A stretch of DNA of 11,442 nucleotides from a bacterium (GCA_021791345.1 JAJYWT010000057.1:1-11442), one strand, 5' to 3'; shown: positions 1 through 7,383, numbered from the stretch's first letter. Notes: a model not told the origin generated them from the sequence alone. Made by a program: numbers and translations.

Positions 1-597
1 GTCCGCGTAGACCGGGAGCAGCTGGTCGAGAAGCAACAGGGTCGACAGGCCGGGCGTGGTCCCCTTGGCCAGCCTCAGGTAGCTGACCGGCCCCAGCAGG
101 ACCGGTCTGGTCTCCATACCCAAAGCGAGGGCCTCCTGGAACTCCTCCACCGGCTTGAGGGAAGCCAGAGAGAACTCCTGGCGCGGCCCCAGCTCAGGCA
201 CCAGATAGTGATAGTTGGTGTCGAACCACTTGGTCATCTCCAGCGCCGCGAGCTCACGGCCGCCGACGCTGGCTCCCCGGGCCATCGCGAACATGAGGTC
301 CAGGGGATCACCGCCGCGCAGCGCCTCGAAGCGCTCGGGAACCACCCCCAGGGTCAGCGAGAGATCCAGCACGTGGTCGTAGAGCGAGAAGTCGTTGCTG
401 GGGATGTGGTCGATGCCGGCGGAGCGCTGCTCCTGCCAACGGTCCGCCCGCAGGGCCCGGGCACGCTCGACCAGCTCCTCGCGGCCAAGCTTGCCGGACC
501 AGTACCCCTCCAGCATCCACTTGAGCTCCCGGCTTCGGCCGATGCGCGGGTAGCCGAGGTTGGCGGAGACGATTTGAGTCGAAGGTGTGGAAGACAT
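1..597 (-). CDS. metE: Cobalamin-independent methionine synthase MetE, N-terminal part (cut by window edge)
   Basis: MetE transfers a methyl group from 5-methyltetrahydropteroyl-tri-glutamate to homocysteine, the last step of methionine synthesis, in the cytosol. Only the first 199 codons are visible; the family is about 750 residues, so the gene runs off the left edge. The reading frame is open throughout and carries the N-terminal signatures NLGYPRIG (13-20), RELK (23-26), DFSLYDHVLDL (69-79), MFAMARG (102-108) and EMTKWFDTNYHYLVPE (120-135), all characteristic of the MetE N-terminal barrel. The ATG at 597-595 is taken as the start. An in-frame TTG at 603-601 has AGGA seven bases upstream and could be the real start, adding two residues. 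The gene lies 120 bp downstream of clpX on the same strand, with a possible promoter of its own. Catalytic zinc ligands lie in the missing C-terminal half. Confidence 0.95.
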   Translation of the reverse strand, partial: MSSTPSTQIVSANLGYPRIGRSRELKWMLEGYWSGKLGREELVERARALRADRWQEQRSAGIDHIPSNDFSLYDHVLDLSLTLGVVPERFEALRGGDPLDLMFAMARGASVGGRELAALEMTKWFDTNYHYLVPELGPRQEFSLASLKPVEEFQEALALGMETRPVLLGPVSYLRLAKGTTPGLSTLLLLDQLLPVYAD

Positions 598-673
598 GGT
601 CAAGTGATGATCCTGAAAGCGACCTGTGGGCGCCCCGACGAGGGCTCCACGAATCGTGCTGGCTGAGCCTTCC

Positions 674-679
674 AGTCTA
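674..679 (-). promoter_or_regulatory. Possible -10 element for metE
   Basis: Minus-strand TAGACT matches TATAAT at four of six positions and would give a leader of about 70 nt before metE. No convincing -35 hexamer is present at 16-18 bp; that space is filled by a palindrome (680-696), which may mean activator-dependent expression. Weak call. Confidence 0.25.
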
Positions 680-696
680 CCGACCGACGCGGTCGG
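680..696. repeat. Perfect inverted repeat between clpX and metE
   Basis: CCGACCG and CGGTCGG arms of 7 bp flank a 3-nt centre. It lies 22 bp after the clpX stop codon and directly abuts the possible metE -10 element. No T-tract follows on either strand, so it is not a classic intrinsic terminator. It could be an operator for metE or a hairpin protecting the clpX mRNA end. The arms are visible; the function is inference. Confidence 0.4.
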
Positions 697-717
697 CGAG
701 GAATCACCGGGTCGAGA

Positions 718-1977
718 TCAGGCGCTGACAGCCTGCGGCTCGTCCTCGGGGAAGAGCTCCGGCTCGGTCGACTCCAGGATCGACTTCTCGGTGATCACAC
801 AGCGCTTGATCTCCGGATGCGAGGGCACCTCGAACATGCTGCTCAGCAGCACCGACTCCAGAATGCTCTTGAGGCCGCGCGCTCCGGTGCCCAGAGCCAA
901 CGCCTGGCTGGCGATGGCGCGCAGGGCCGCCTCCTCGAACACCAGCTCGACGTCGTCGAGGGCGAAGAACTTCTGGTACTGCTTGACGAAGGCGTTCTTG
1001 GGCTCGGTGAGGATCCGGGTGATGTCGTCCTCATCCAAGCTCTGCAGCGCCACCACGATGGGCAGCCGCCCCACGAATTCCGGAATCAGTCCGTAGCGGA
1101 GCAGATCCTGGGCCTGGAGCTGCTGCAGGATCTGGGTGCTCTCCTTGGTCCGCTTGCCGCCCGGGTCACTGCTGAAGCCGATGGTGCGGTGGCCGACCCG
1201 CTGCTCGATCAACCGCTCCAAACCCTCGAACGCGCCCCCACAGATGAACAGGATGTTGCCGGTGTTGATCTGGATGAAGTCCTGGTGAGGGTGCTTGCGT
1301 CCGCCCTGCGGGGGCACGTTGGCGATGGTGCCCTCCAGGATCTTCAGCAGCGCCTGCTGCACCCCTTCCCCGGAGACGTCCCGGGTGATCGAGGGGTTGT
1401 CGGACTTGCGGGTGATCTTGTCGATCTCGTCGATGTAGATGATCCCCCGCTCCGCCCTGGCGATATCGAAGTCGGCTGCCTGGATGAGCCGGAGCAGGAT
1501 GTTCTCGACGTCCTCGCCCACGTAGCCCGCCTCGGTGAGCGAGGTAGCGTCGGCGATCGAGAAGGGGACGTCCAGGATCTTGGCCAGGGTCTGCGCCAGC
1601 AGGGTCTTGCCGCAGCCGGTCGGACCCACCAGCAATACGTTGGACTTCTGCAACTCGACGTCGCTGGTCTCGCGGGCGTTGTTGATGCGCTTGTAGTGGT
1701 TGTAGACCGCCACCGCGAGCACCTTCTTGGCCTGGTCCTGACCGACCACGTACTGATTCAGCGAATCCCAGATGGCCTGCGGGCTGGGCACCGCGTTGGT
1801 GCGCGGACGGCGCGCCGCCGGGCCCTTGTTCTCCTCCTCCAGCACCTCTTGGCAGAGCTCGATGCACTGGTCGCAGATGTATACCCCGGGCCCGGCGATG
1901 AGCTTGCGGACCTGCTCCTGGCCCTTGTTGCAGAAGGAGCACCGGGTGTGGCGGCGGCGGTCCGTCGAGTCGGTCAC
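718..1977 (-). CDS. clpX: ATP-dependent Clp protease ATPase subunit ClpX
   Basis: AAA+ unfoldase that recognises tagged substrates, unfolds them and feeds them into ClpP. The 419-residue product starts with a C4 zinc-binding dimerisation domain (C13, C16, C35, C38). It then has Walker A GPTGCGKT (118-125), the pore loop GYVG (151-154), Walker B ending in IDEID (182-186), the segment [16 protein letters not shown] (202-217), the ClpP-docking IGF loop (266-268) and a sensor-2 GARG region near the C terminus. Length is normal for the family. The start chosen is GTG at 1977, with GGGGGAG seven bases upstream. It overlaps the TGA of the upstream zinc-finger ORF by 4 nt, which implies translational coupling. 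An upstream ATG at 2031 would add 18 basic, non-conserved residues inside the preceding gene and is less likely. It belongs to the clpP operon. Confidence 0.97.
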   Translation of the reverse strand: MTDSTDRRRHTRCSFCNKGQEQVRKLIAGPGVYICDQCIELCQEVLEEENKGPAARRPRTNAVPSPQAIWDSLNQYVVGQDQAKKVLAVAVYNHYKRINNARETSDVELQKSNVLLVGPTGCGKTLLAQTLAKILDVPFSIADATSLTEAGYVGEDVENILLRLIQAADFDIARAERGIIYIDEIDKITRKSDNPSITRDVSGEGVQQALLKILEGTIANVPPQGGRKHPHQDFIQINTGNILFICGGAFEGLERLIEQRVGHRTIGFSSDPGGKRTKESTQILQQLQAQDLLRYGLIPEFVGRLPIVVALQSLDEDDITRILTEPKNAFVKQYQKFFALDDVELVFEEAALRAIASQALALGTGARGLKSILESVLLSSMFEVPSHPEIKRCVITEKSILESTEPELFPEDEPQAVSA

Positions 1978-2204
1978 GCGGCGTCTCCCCCACCCTGCGG
2001 ATGAATGCGGCGCGCGGCTTCCCCGACGCAACGGCTGCAGATGGAGACCTGGCGGCCCTCCCGGCTCGACTCCACGGCGACCGCCAGCGCCAGCCGGCCG
2101 CAGAAATCACACCGCGACCCCACCCGGCGGACCAGCCGCATCACCCCGCGGCGGTCGCGACCGCCCCGGGCCGGGCGCCGCCCGAGGTCCTTCAGGTCTC
2201 CCAT
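1974..2204 (-). CDS. Small stand-alone C4 zinc-finger protein between clpP and clpX
   Basis: A 76-residue basic protein with two CxxC pairs (C32/C35 and C56/C59, 20 residues apart). This resembles the ClpX N-terminal zinc-binding domain (zf-C4_ClpX type), where the spacing is 18. RCDFCGR and ICSRC here parallel RCSFCNK and ICDQC in the adjacent ClpX. There is no ATPase domain. The ATG at 2204 has GAGGAG eight bases upstream, 13 nt after the clpP stop, and the TGA overlaps the clpX GTG (GTGA), so it is almost certainly cotranslated with clpX. An internal ATG (residue 22) is an alternative start. Inference: it may bind ClpX zinc domains or adaptors and modulate hexamer assembly or substrate delivery. 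It could also be an unrelated zinc ribbon. I do not recognise a named family member. Confidence 0.8.
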   Translation of the reverse strand: MGDLKDLGRRPARGGRDRRGVMRLVRRVGSRCDFCGRLALAVAVESSREGRQVSICSRCVGEAARRIHPQGGGDAA

Positions 2205-2216
2205 CTCCGGTGCTCC

Positions 2217-2876
2217 TCAGTGCCCCGCCGGGGCCGCCTCGGCCGCCTTCTCCGGCAGCGCCTGCGGCTTGCCGTTGGCACTCTCGCCCGCCGGGTGCTC
2301 CTTGGTCAGGATGTGATCGATCAGCCCGTACTCCAGCGCCTCCTCCGGCGACATGTAGAAGTCCCGGTCGGAGTCGCGGGTGATCTGCTCCACCGGCTTG
2401 CCGGTGTGATGCGCCAGGATCTGGTCGATGGTGCGGCGGAGCCGCAGGATCTCCTGGGCCTGGATCTGAATGTCCGACGCCTGCCCCTGGAAGCCGCCAC
2501 TCGGCTGGTGCATCATGATCCTGGTGTTGGGCAGGCTGAAACGCTGCCCGGCCTCGCCGCCCGCCAGCAGGATGCATCCGAAGGAGGCGGCAAGCCCCAT
2601 GCAGAAGGTGCTGACCTTGGGCTTGACGTACTGCATGGTGTCGTAGATGGCCAGCCCCGCCGACACCGACCCGCCGGGGCTGTTGATGTACAGGCTGATG
2701 TCGCGCTCGGGGTCCTCGCTCTCCAGGTAGAGCAGCTGGGCCATGACCAGGTTGGCGATCTGGTCGTCGATGGCGGTACCGATGAAGATGATCCGGTCCT
2801 TCAACAGCCGGGAGTAGATGTCAAAGGCTCGCTCGCCCCTGGTGGTGGTCTCAACGACCATCGGAATGAGGGCCAT
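2217..2876 (-). CDS. clpP: ATP-dependent Clp protease proteolytic subunit ClpP
   Basis: Serine peptidase forming the tetradecameric chamber that degrades substrates delivered by ClpX. The 219-residue protein has the catalytic triad Ser98 (in GLAASFG), His123 (in MMHQP) and Asp172 (in DRDFYM), and the oxyanion/strand signature [18 protein letters not shown] (64-81). Residues after about 192 form an Ala/Glu/Pro-rich extension of about 27 residues beyond the usual end of the fold. The usual methionine after the catalytic serine is phenylalanine. The ATG at 2876 is preceded by a strong AGGAGGAG three bases away. It leads the clpP, zinc-finger, clpX operon, 78 bp after tig, with a -10 element and a palindromic operator-like site in the leader. 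No second clpP is visible in the window. Confidence 0.97.
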   Translation of the reverse strand: MALIPMVVETTTRGERAFDIYSRLLKDRIIFIGTAIDDQIANLVMAQLLYLESEDPERDISLYINSPGGSVSAGLAIYDTMQYVKPKVSTFCMGLAASFGCILLAGGEAGQRFSLPNTRIMMHQPSGGFQGQASDIQIQAQEILRLRRTIDQILAHHTGKPVEQITRDSDRDFYMSPEEALEYGLIDHILTKEHPAGESANGKPQALPEKAAEAAPAGH

Positions 2877-2909
2877 GGTCTCCTCCTGGAATCAGCCCGA
2901 ACTCATCAA

Positions 2910-2926
2910 GAGGTCACGGTGACCTC
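2910..2926. promoter_or_regulatory. Perfect 17-bp palindrome in the clpP leader, candidate operator
   Basis: Arms GAGGTCAC and GTGACCTC (8 bp, perfect) flank a single base. With the -10 element at 2934-2939, transcription would start near 2927, so the palindrome would cover about +1 to +17, a classic repressor position. It does not match the CtsR direct repeat or the HspR HAIR inverted repeat as I know them. The site is seen in sequence; its role is inferred. Confidence 0.5.
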
Positions 2927-2933
2927 CGAGGCG

Positions 2934-2939
2934 AGTATA
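2934..2939 (-). promoter_or_regulatory. -10 element of the clpP-clpX operon
   Basis: Minus-strand TATACT matches five of six bases of the sigma-70-type consensus, in the 78-bp gap between tig and clpP. The expected -35 position carries no good hexamer (a TTGATT lies only 13 bp away), so an activator may be needed. The leader would be about 50 nt. Confidence 0.45.
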
Positions 2940-2954
2940 CCCGCGGCCGCGAAA

Positions 2955-4277
2955 TCAACTCCCCGTGGACGCTTGGTCGGTGCTGTCGCCGCGGGCCAGC
3001 GCGGCCACCAGCTCCCGCGCCTTGCCGATTTCGAGTTCGCGGCGGAACGCCTCCCGCAAACGCTGCCGGTCCGCCTTGGAGGATCCCTTCGGGATCAGCC
3101 CCGCCAGAGCGGCGTCCACCTCCTCGTCCGACACCGAGATCTGCTCGCGCCGGACCACCTCACTCAGGGCCAGGTCCAGGCGCACGGCCTGCACGGCGGG
3201 CTGGCGACGCTCCCCCCGCAGCTGCTCGAGGCTGGAGCCCTGGGCCGCCAGGAGGGCCTCCAGGGTCAGCCCCCCCTCCTCCAGCCTGCGGCTGAAGTCG
3301 CGGAGCTGGTGGTCGATCTCGGCCTGGATCATGCTCTCGGGGACATCCACCTTGGTGATCCCCAGAAGTTCCTCCAGTGCCGCCGCGACCTGGGCCTGCT
3401 CGGCTTCCCGGACGTTCCCCGCGGCTATCTGCTCTCTGATGTACTCGCGCAGCTCGGCCAGAGTCTCCCCCCGGCCGACGATCGCGGCCAGATTGTCGTC
3501 CAGGGCCGGCAGCTCCTTGGCCTGCACCCGGGTCACCTTGGCGGTGATGGTCACCAGCTCGCCGCGCAACTCCTCCCGCGAATAGTCCTCGGGCATCGTC
3601 AGGGTGATCTCCACCGGGTCTCCACCGGCCACCGCCCCCACCAGCTGCTCCGCCATCCCCGGAATCAGGCCGCCTCGCTCCAAATCCAGCGTCTGAACCT
3701 GATCGGGGGCGCCCACCGGCTCGCCGTTGTGGAGCATGGTCAGCTCGGCGGTGACAACGTCGCCGGCCTCGACGGCGCGGTCCACGTCGACCAGCTGGGC
3801 ATACCGCTGGCGGAGCTCGGCGATGGTCGTGTCGATGTCCTCATCCGCCACCCGCTTCACCTCCACCGGAACGCGGAGCTGGTGATAGTCGCCCAGCGTG
3901 ACCGGTGGACGCACACCCACCGTCACCACGAACCGGAAGGGCTCCCCGCGCTCCAGCTGGGCCTCCGCGACCTGAGGTTGTGAGACCGGCTCGAGATCGG
4001 CTTGACGGATCGCCTCGGCGTAGAGCTCGGGCAATAGCAGATCGACCGCCTCCTGCTGGATGGCCTCCCACCCGACCGCCCGCTCCAGGACCGCGGCGGG
4101 TGCGTGGCCGGGCCGGAAGCCCGGGAGCCTCACCTGACCCGCCAGCCTGCCCACAGCCCGGGATATCCCCTTCTCCACCCGCTCCACCGGAGCGACCACT
4201 GTCAACTTGGCCTGGGAATCGGGGAGTCGCTCCACCTCGACGTCAAGGGCTGGAGCGTCGGCGGGACGTGGGGTCAT
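2955..4277 (-). CDS. tig: Trigger factor (ribosome-associated chaperone and peptidyl-prolyl isomerase)
   Basis: Binds the ribosome exit tunnel and shields nascent chains. The 440-residue protein has the three usual parts. The N-terminal ribosome-binding domain carries the signature GFRPGHAP (53-60). An FKBP-type isomerase domain spans roughly 165-255, with AGDVVTAELTMLHNGEPV and GLIPGMAEQLVG. The helical C-terminal arms follow. Length is typical. The start is ATG at 4277, preceded by AGAAGG three bases away. The same frame is open further upstream but there it runs antisense-free straight through the tRNA-Leu gene, so longer starts are rejected. Only 23 nt separate the tRNA CCA from the start, so tig is probably transcribed from the tRNA promoter and its mRNA 5' end released by tRNA 3' processing. 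The tig-clpP-clpX order is conserved in many bacteria. Confidence 0.96.
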   Translation of the reverse strand: MTPRPADAPALDVEVERLPDSQAKLTVVAPVERVEKGISRAVGRLAGQVRLPGFRPGHAPAAVLERAVGWEAIQQEAVDLLLPELYAEAIRQADLEPVSQPQVAEAQLERGEPFRFVVTVGVRPPVTLGDYHQLRVPVEVKRVADEDIDTTIAELRQRYAQLVDVDRAVEAGDVVTAELTMLHNGEPVGAPDQVQTLDLERGGLIPGMAEQLVGAVAGGDPVEITLTMPEDYSREELRGELVTITAKVTRVQAKELPALDDNLAAIVGRGETLAELREYIREQIAAGNVREAEQAQVAAALEELLGITKVDVPESMIQAEIDHQLRDFSRRLEEGGLTLEALLAAQGSSLEQLRGERRQPAVQAVRLDLALSEVVRREQISVSDEEVDAALAGLIPKGSSKADRQRLREAFRRELEIGKARELVAALARGDSTDQASTGS

Positions 4278-4300
4278 GGTCCTTCTCAACCTCTCATATG

Positions 4301-4385
4301 TGGTGCGCGGACCGAGGGTCGAACTCGGACGGGTTGCCCCACGGGGTTCTAAGCCCCGCGCGTCTGCCAGTTCCGCCATCCGCGC
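4301..4385 (-). tRNA. tRNA-Leu(UAG), CCA encoded
   Basis: The full cloverleaf can be folded by eye: acceptor GCGCGGA with TCCGCGC, anticodon stem CGGGG/CCCCG around the loop CTTAGAA (anticodon UAG), a class II long variable arm (GGG/CCC), T stem CCGAG/CTCGG with loop TTCGACC, discriminator A and genomically encoded CCA at 4303-4301. It reads leucine CUA-type codons. It lies directly upstream of tig with no terminator between. Confidence 0.97.
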
Positions 4386-4419
4386 CGACCGCTGGCGGCA
4401 GGGCCGCAGCGCGCGCCCG

Positions 4420-4425
4420 AGTATA
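4420..4425 (-). promoter_or_regulatory. -10 element for tRNA-Leu (and probably tig)
   Basis: Minus-strand TATACT sits 34 bp before the tRNA 5' end, so transcription would begin near 4413. The sequence at the -35 spacing (around CGGATC) is poor. The same hexamer is used before clpP. The remaining 4426-4606 stretch shows no gene that I can support. Confidence 0.5.
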
Positions 4426-4591
4426 TCCAATTGGGCGGCGGAGATCCGGAACCTCGAGCCCGCTCCGGCGCGTCGGCCAAGCCGCCGGGGTCAACGCTGA
4501 AACTCCCACGGCGAGGAGGCGTTGGTGGAAGTGGGGAGCGGTGCCGGCCGACCGCGGGCGCCCGCCTTGACCCAGCTGGCGCAGATGACTC

Positions 4592-4598
4592 AAGGAGG
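4592..4598 (+). promoter_or_regulatory. Shine-Dalgarno sequence supporting a CTG start
   Basis: AAGGAGG is followed after 8 nt by an in-frame CTG (4607). The first ATG of the frame, 4643, has no ribosome binding site. The signal therefore favours initiation at CTG. Confidence 0.55.
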
Positions 4599-4606
4599 AC
4601 TCCGCA

Positions 4607-5107
4607 CTGCCTGCGAAGCTCGACCGATCCCTGTTTGGCCCGATGGAGCCGTCCCCGGTCGACCGCGCCCTGGTCGGCGCCGCCCCCAACTCCTCAGCCG
4701 CCACCGCTCTCCACCGTGGTGGGGGAGCGAAGCGGCGCTCCAGGCCCGAGGGCGCGTCCCGCCCCGACCCCACCAGTCCCATTTCAGGCAGTCTGGCTCA
4801 GGACCGGGGCTCCCGGCTGCGGGAGCTGACCTGGCTCGCGGCCACGGTCGCGGACCTGTTCCTCGCGACCGCCTTCCTGTTGCGAGCCGACGGCCCTGGC
4901 CGGGGCTCGTTCGTGACGACGGTCGCTCCGGTCGGCAACTCGCTGGCGTCGGCGCTGCGGGGGATCGCCAGTCCCGACGCTCCACGGGTGGGGCAGGCAC
5001 ACGACTGGCCCCGGGTGCTCGCCGTGATCGCATACACGGTGGCGGCGGTGTTGGTGGCGTGCTACTTCATGCTCACCTTGGGCGGGACCCAGAAGTCCAG
5101 GCCATGA
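4607..5107 (+). CDS. Small membrane protein with two transmembrane helices, function unknown
   Basis: 166 residues from the probable CTG start, or 154 from the ATG at 4643. The first 70 or so residues are polar, basic and Pro/Ser-rich with no signal peptide, so probably cytoplasmic. Hydrophobic helices lie at about 74-93 (WLAATVADLFLATAFLL) and 136-159 (VLAVIAYTVAAVLVACYFML). The stretch between them (FVTTVAPVGNSLASALRGI ... DWP) loosely recalls the YggT-family layout, but similarity by eye is too weak for a name. Third codon positions are almost all G or C in the hydrophobic part, supporting the frame over the overlapping alternatives. It lies 44 bp upstream of the glycosyltransferase on the same strand and may be cotranscribed and act as a membrane partner; that link is inference. 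Confidence 0.7.
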   Translation: MPAKLDRSLFGPMEPSPVDRALVGAAPNSSAATALHRGGGAKRRSRPEGASRPDPTSPISGSLAQDRGSRLRELTWLAATVADLFLATAFLLRADGPGRGSFVTTVAPVGNSLASALRGIASPDAPRVGQAHDWPRVLAVIAYTVAAVLVACYFMLTLGGTQKSRP

Positions 5108-5151
5108 GTTGCAGCCTCGCCAATGACGCCGGCACCGGGGGGGACCGATAG

Positions 5152-7383
5152 ATGCTCTTCGACCTGATGCTGGCCGCGGCGATCACGTCCGTGGTGGCGA
5201 CCGTGGTCGCCATCTTCCCGGGCGCGGTGCGCGCGACCGCGCTCTTCGGCGCACCCCTGTCCCTGGTGGTGCTGGCCGCCTCCGCCTGGCTCACGAGCTG
5301 GATCACCGGCCAGTCCCAGCTGGCAATCGGGGTCGCGATCGTGCTTCTGGCCGCGACCGTGGCGACCCGCGCCCTGCTTCGCGGATGGAGTTGGCTGGCG
5401 CGGCTCCTCTTCACGTCGGCGATGGCGGCCTTCCTGCTGTACCTCGCCTACTCCATCGCCGTCACGGTCTTCCAGGCGGTGATCCCGCACCTTTTGGTGG
5501 TGGTGCTGCTGGGGTCGGTGCTGATCGTGGTCGCGGAGATCGCCGCCATGGGCCTGGCCCTCTCCTATCTCTTCGAGATCCTGGACGTCCTGGGACGGAG
5601 AAGAGTGCCCGTCTCCCCCGCGCCGGCGCCCGAGGGCTACCTGCCTCGAGTGGCCGTGCAGGTGCCGATGTACAACGAGCCCGTCGAGCTGGTGCGCGAG
5701 ACCCTGGTCGCGCTCTCCCGGCTCGACTACCCCAACTTCCTGGTCCAGGCGGTGGACAACAACACCAAGGACCCCTCGGTCTGGATGCCGATTCAACAGC
5801 TGTGCCAGGAGCTCGGCGAACGTTTCACCTTCCTCCACCTGGACCCTTGGCCCGGCTTCAAGGCCGGCGCCCTCAACGAGGCCACCCGCCAGCTGCCCGC
5901 GGACGTCGAGGTGATCGCGATCGTGGACGCCGACTATGTGGTCCAGCCCGGGTTCCTGCAGGCGACGGTGGGCCACTTCGCCGATCCCTCGGTCGGTTTC
6001 GTGCAAACCCCCCAGCACTACCGCGACTGGGAGGACGACACCTACCTGCGCGGACTCTTCCACAGTTACCGGTACTTCTTCGACATCACCATGCCCGCCC
6101 GCGCCCACCGCGACGCCATCATCTTCTGCGGCACCATGGGGCTTATCCGGCGCTCGGTGCTGGATGAGATCGGGGGCTGGAACCCCGATTGCATCACCGA
6201 GGACGCCGAGGCCAGCCTGCGCATTCTGGGCCGCGGATATCGCGGGGTCTATCTGCAGCAGACATGGGGCGAGGGACTCATGCCCCTCACCTTCGACGGG
6301 CTCAAGAAACAACGCTTCCGCTGGGCCCTGGGGGGCATCCAGATCCTCCGCCAGCACTGGCGCGAACTGGTGCCGCTGGCGCCACACCGACTGCGCCTGA
6401 CCAGGGCGCAGCGGGCGCACTACCTGGTGGGAGCCATCCAGTGGTTCGGGGACGCCATGCTGGCGACCTTCACCCTGCTGCTGCTGGGCACGGCGGTCGC
6501 CACGGCCGCCCATGACCGTCTCCCGGTGGCTCAGATCACCGGAGCGGTCCTGGTCATCCCACTTCTGTTCCTCGTCTTCGGCCTGCTCCGGGCGGTGTGG
6601 GCGCTCCGTGCCAGCGGTCGCCTCACCTGGAGGGACGCGGGGGCGGCCCTGCGCGTTTGGTTCGCGCTCAGCTGGACCGTGACCTTGGCAGACATCCGCG
6701 GGCTGCTGGTCTCGCGCGCCAGCTTCCTGCGCACCCCCAAGCGGCGGGAAGGCATCAGCAGCTGGGCCCAGGCGCTGCGATCCTCGCGGTTCGAGACCAC
6801 CCTGGCGGTCGCGGCCGTGCTCGCCGCTGCGGCGATGGAGGTGCGGGCCTTCAGCTTCACCACGTCGGTGCTGGCGGTGCTGCTGCTCTTTCAGGCATCG
6901 GTGTACCTCTGCGCCCCCTGGGCCAGTCTGGCGGCGGAGGGGATTCACCTGACCCCGATGCGGCGGATATACCTCAACTCCTCCCGGTCCACTGGGAACG
7001 GGTATCAGAGCCGCTCCTCGATCGCGGCGATCCCCCTGGGCCTGGCGGTCGCGGCCTTCGCCAGCCTGATCATCGCCTTCGCCGCGGCCAGTCCGCCGGG
7101 ACCCCAGCCGTTTGGCGGTGGAAGCGGCGCGGGAAGCCTACCCGCGGTCCTGAACCCGCCGCCGGCGGTCGGGGTCGTGAGCAAGCCCACCCCCACCGCC
7201 GTGCCCAGCCCGTCGGCGAGCCCCTCGGCCAACCCTTCCCCGAGCCCGTCCGCCAGTCCGTCGGTGACTCCTTCGCCCAGCGCTTCCGCATCTCCCAGTA
7301 CCTCGGCATCGCCGAGCCCGTCGCCATCGACGTCTCCAAGCCCGTCCCCCTCGCCCTCGGCCAAGGCGTCACCGACTGCTTGA
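5152..7383 (+). CDS. Membrane processive glycosyltransferase, family 2 (cellulose-synthase-like), with Pro/Ser-rich tail
   Basis: 743 residues, likely polymerising a nucleotide sugar and passing the glycan across the membrane. Several N-terminal hydrophobic helices (about 1-145) precede a cytosolic GT2 domain. That domain has VPMYNEP (171-177), D202 in VDNNT, PGFKAGALNEA (234-244), the DAD metal site (D259, D261), TED (349-351, catalytic base) and QRFRW (387-391, QxxRW). More helices lie near 425-450, 463-485, 550-590 and 623-645. The product sugar cannot be told from sequence; a beta-glucan or mannan-type polymer is plausible. After residue 680 comes a tail of about 60 residues made almost only of Pro, Ser, Ala and Thr (PSPS, SASPS). 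The tail is unusual for the family and may span or anchor to the cell wall. The start ATG follows a G-rich run about nine bases upstream. No PilZ domain is seen. Confidence 0.9.
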   Translation: MLFDLMLAAAITSVVATVVAIFPGAVRATALFGAPLSLVVLAASAWLTSWITGQSQLAIGVAIVLLAATVATRALLRGWSWLARLLFTSAMAAFLLYLAYSIAVTVFQAVIPHLLVVVLLGSVLIVVAEIAAMGLALSYLFEILDVLGRRRVPVSPAPAPEGYLPRVAVQVPMYNEPVELVRETLVALSRLDYPNFLVQAVDNNTKDPSVWMPIQQLCQELGERFTFLHLDPWPGFKAGALNEATRQLPADVEVIAIVDADYVVQPGFLQATVGHFADPSVGFVQTPQHYRDWEDDTYLRGLFHSYRYFFDITMPARAHRDAIIFCGTMGLIRRSVLDEIGGWNPDCITEDAEASLRILGRGYRGVYLQQTWGEGLMPLTFDGLKKQRFRWALGGIQILRQHWRELVPLAPHRLRLTRAQRAHYLVGAIQWFGDAMLATFTLLLLGTAVATAAHDRLPVAQITGAVLVIPLLFLVFGLLRAVWALRASGRLTWRDAGAALRVWFALSWTVTLADIRGLLVSRASFLRTPKRREGISSWAQALRSSRFETTLAVAAVLAAAAMEVRAFSFTTSVLAVLLLFQASVYLCAPWASLAAEGIHLTPMRRIYLNSSRSTGNGYQSRSSIAAIPLGLAVAAFASLIIAFAAASPPGPQPFGGGSGAGSLPAVLNPPPAVGVVSKPTPTAVPSPSASPSANPSPSPSASPSVTPSPSASASPSTSASPSPSPSTSPSPSPSPSAKASPTA
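7190..7380 (+). repeat. Degenerate low-complexity repeat encoding the Pro/Ser tail
   Basis: Short imperfect units such as AGCCCGTC and GCCATCG encode alternating Pro-Ser, Ala-Ser and Thr-Ser. The copies are too degenerate and too short to be a CRISPR array or mobile repeat. Tract length may vary between strains by slippage. Confidence 0.7.

Noticed and set aside
817..2004. 395-codon plus-strand open frame opposite clpX
   Set aside because: Antisense shadow of a conserved gene, with no domain and no start signal.
2001..3983. 660-codon plus-strand open frame opposite clpP and tig
   Set aside because: It is antisense to two certain genes, has no ribosome binding site or recognisable domain, and its composition is what high-GC codon bias produces on the opposite strand.
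4278..4430. Longer N terminus for trigger factor
   Set aside because: It would read through the tRNA-Leu gene; the first conserved trigger-factor residues follow the ATG at 4277, which has a ribosome binding site.
4567..4595. Promoter starting with TTGACC before the membrane protein
   Set aside because: No acceptable -10 hexamer at 16-18 bp, and the position would overlap the ribosome binding site.
4522..5151. 209-codon plus-strand frame overlapping the membrane protein
   Set aside because: It is out of phase with the frame that shows hydrophobic helices and G/C third positions, and its sequence is Arg/Gly/Pro noise.
5062..6948. 628-codon minus-strand open frame opposite the glycosyltransferase
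   Set aside because: Rich in Gln, Gly, Arg and His with no fold-like pattern, and antisense to a clear GT2 enzyme: a GC-bias shadow.
7190..7380. Possible CRISPR or tandem-repeat array
   Set aside because: Units are short, degenerate and in frame with a Pro/Ser-coding tail; there are no constant repeats with unique spacers.
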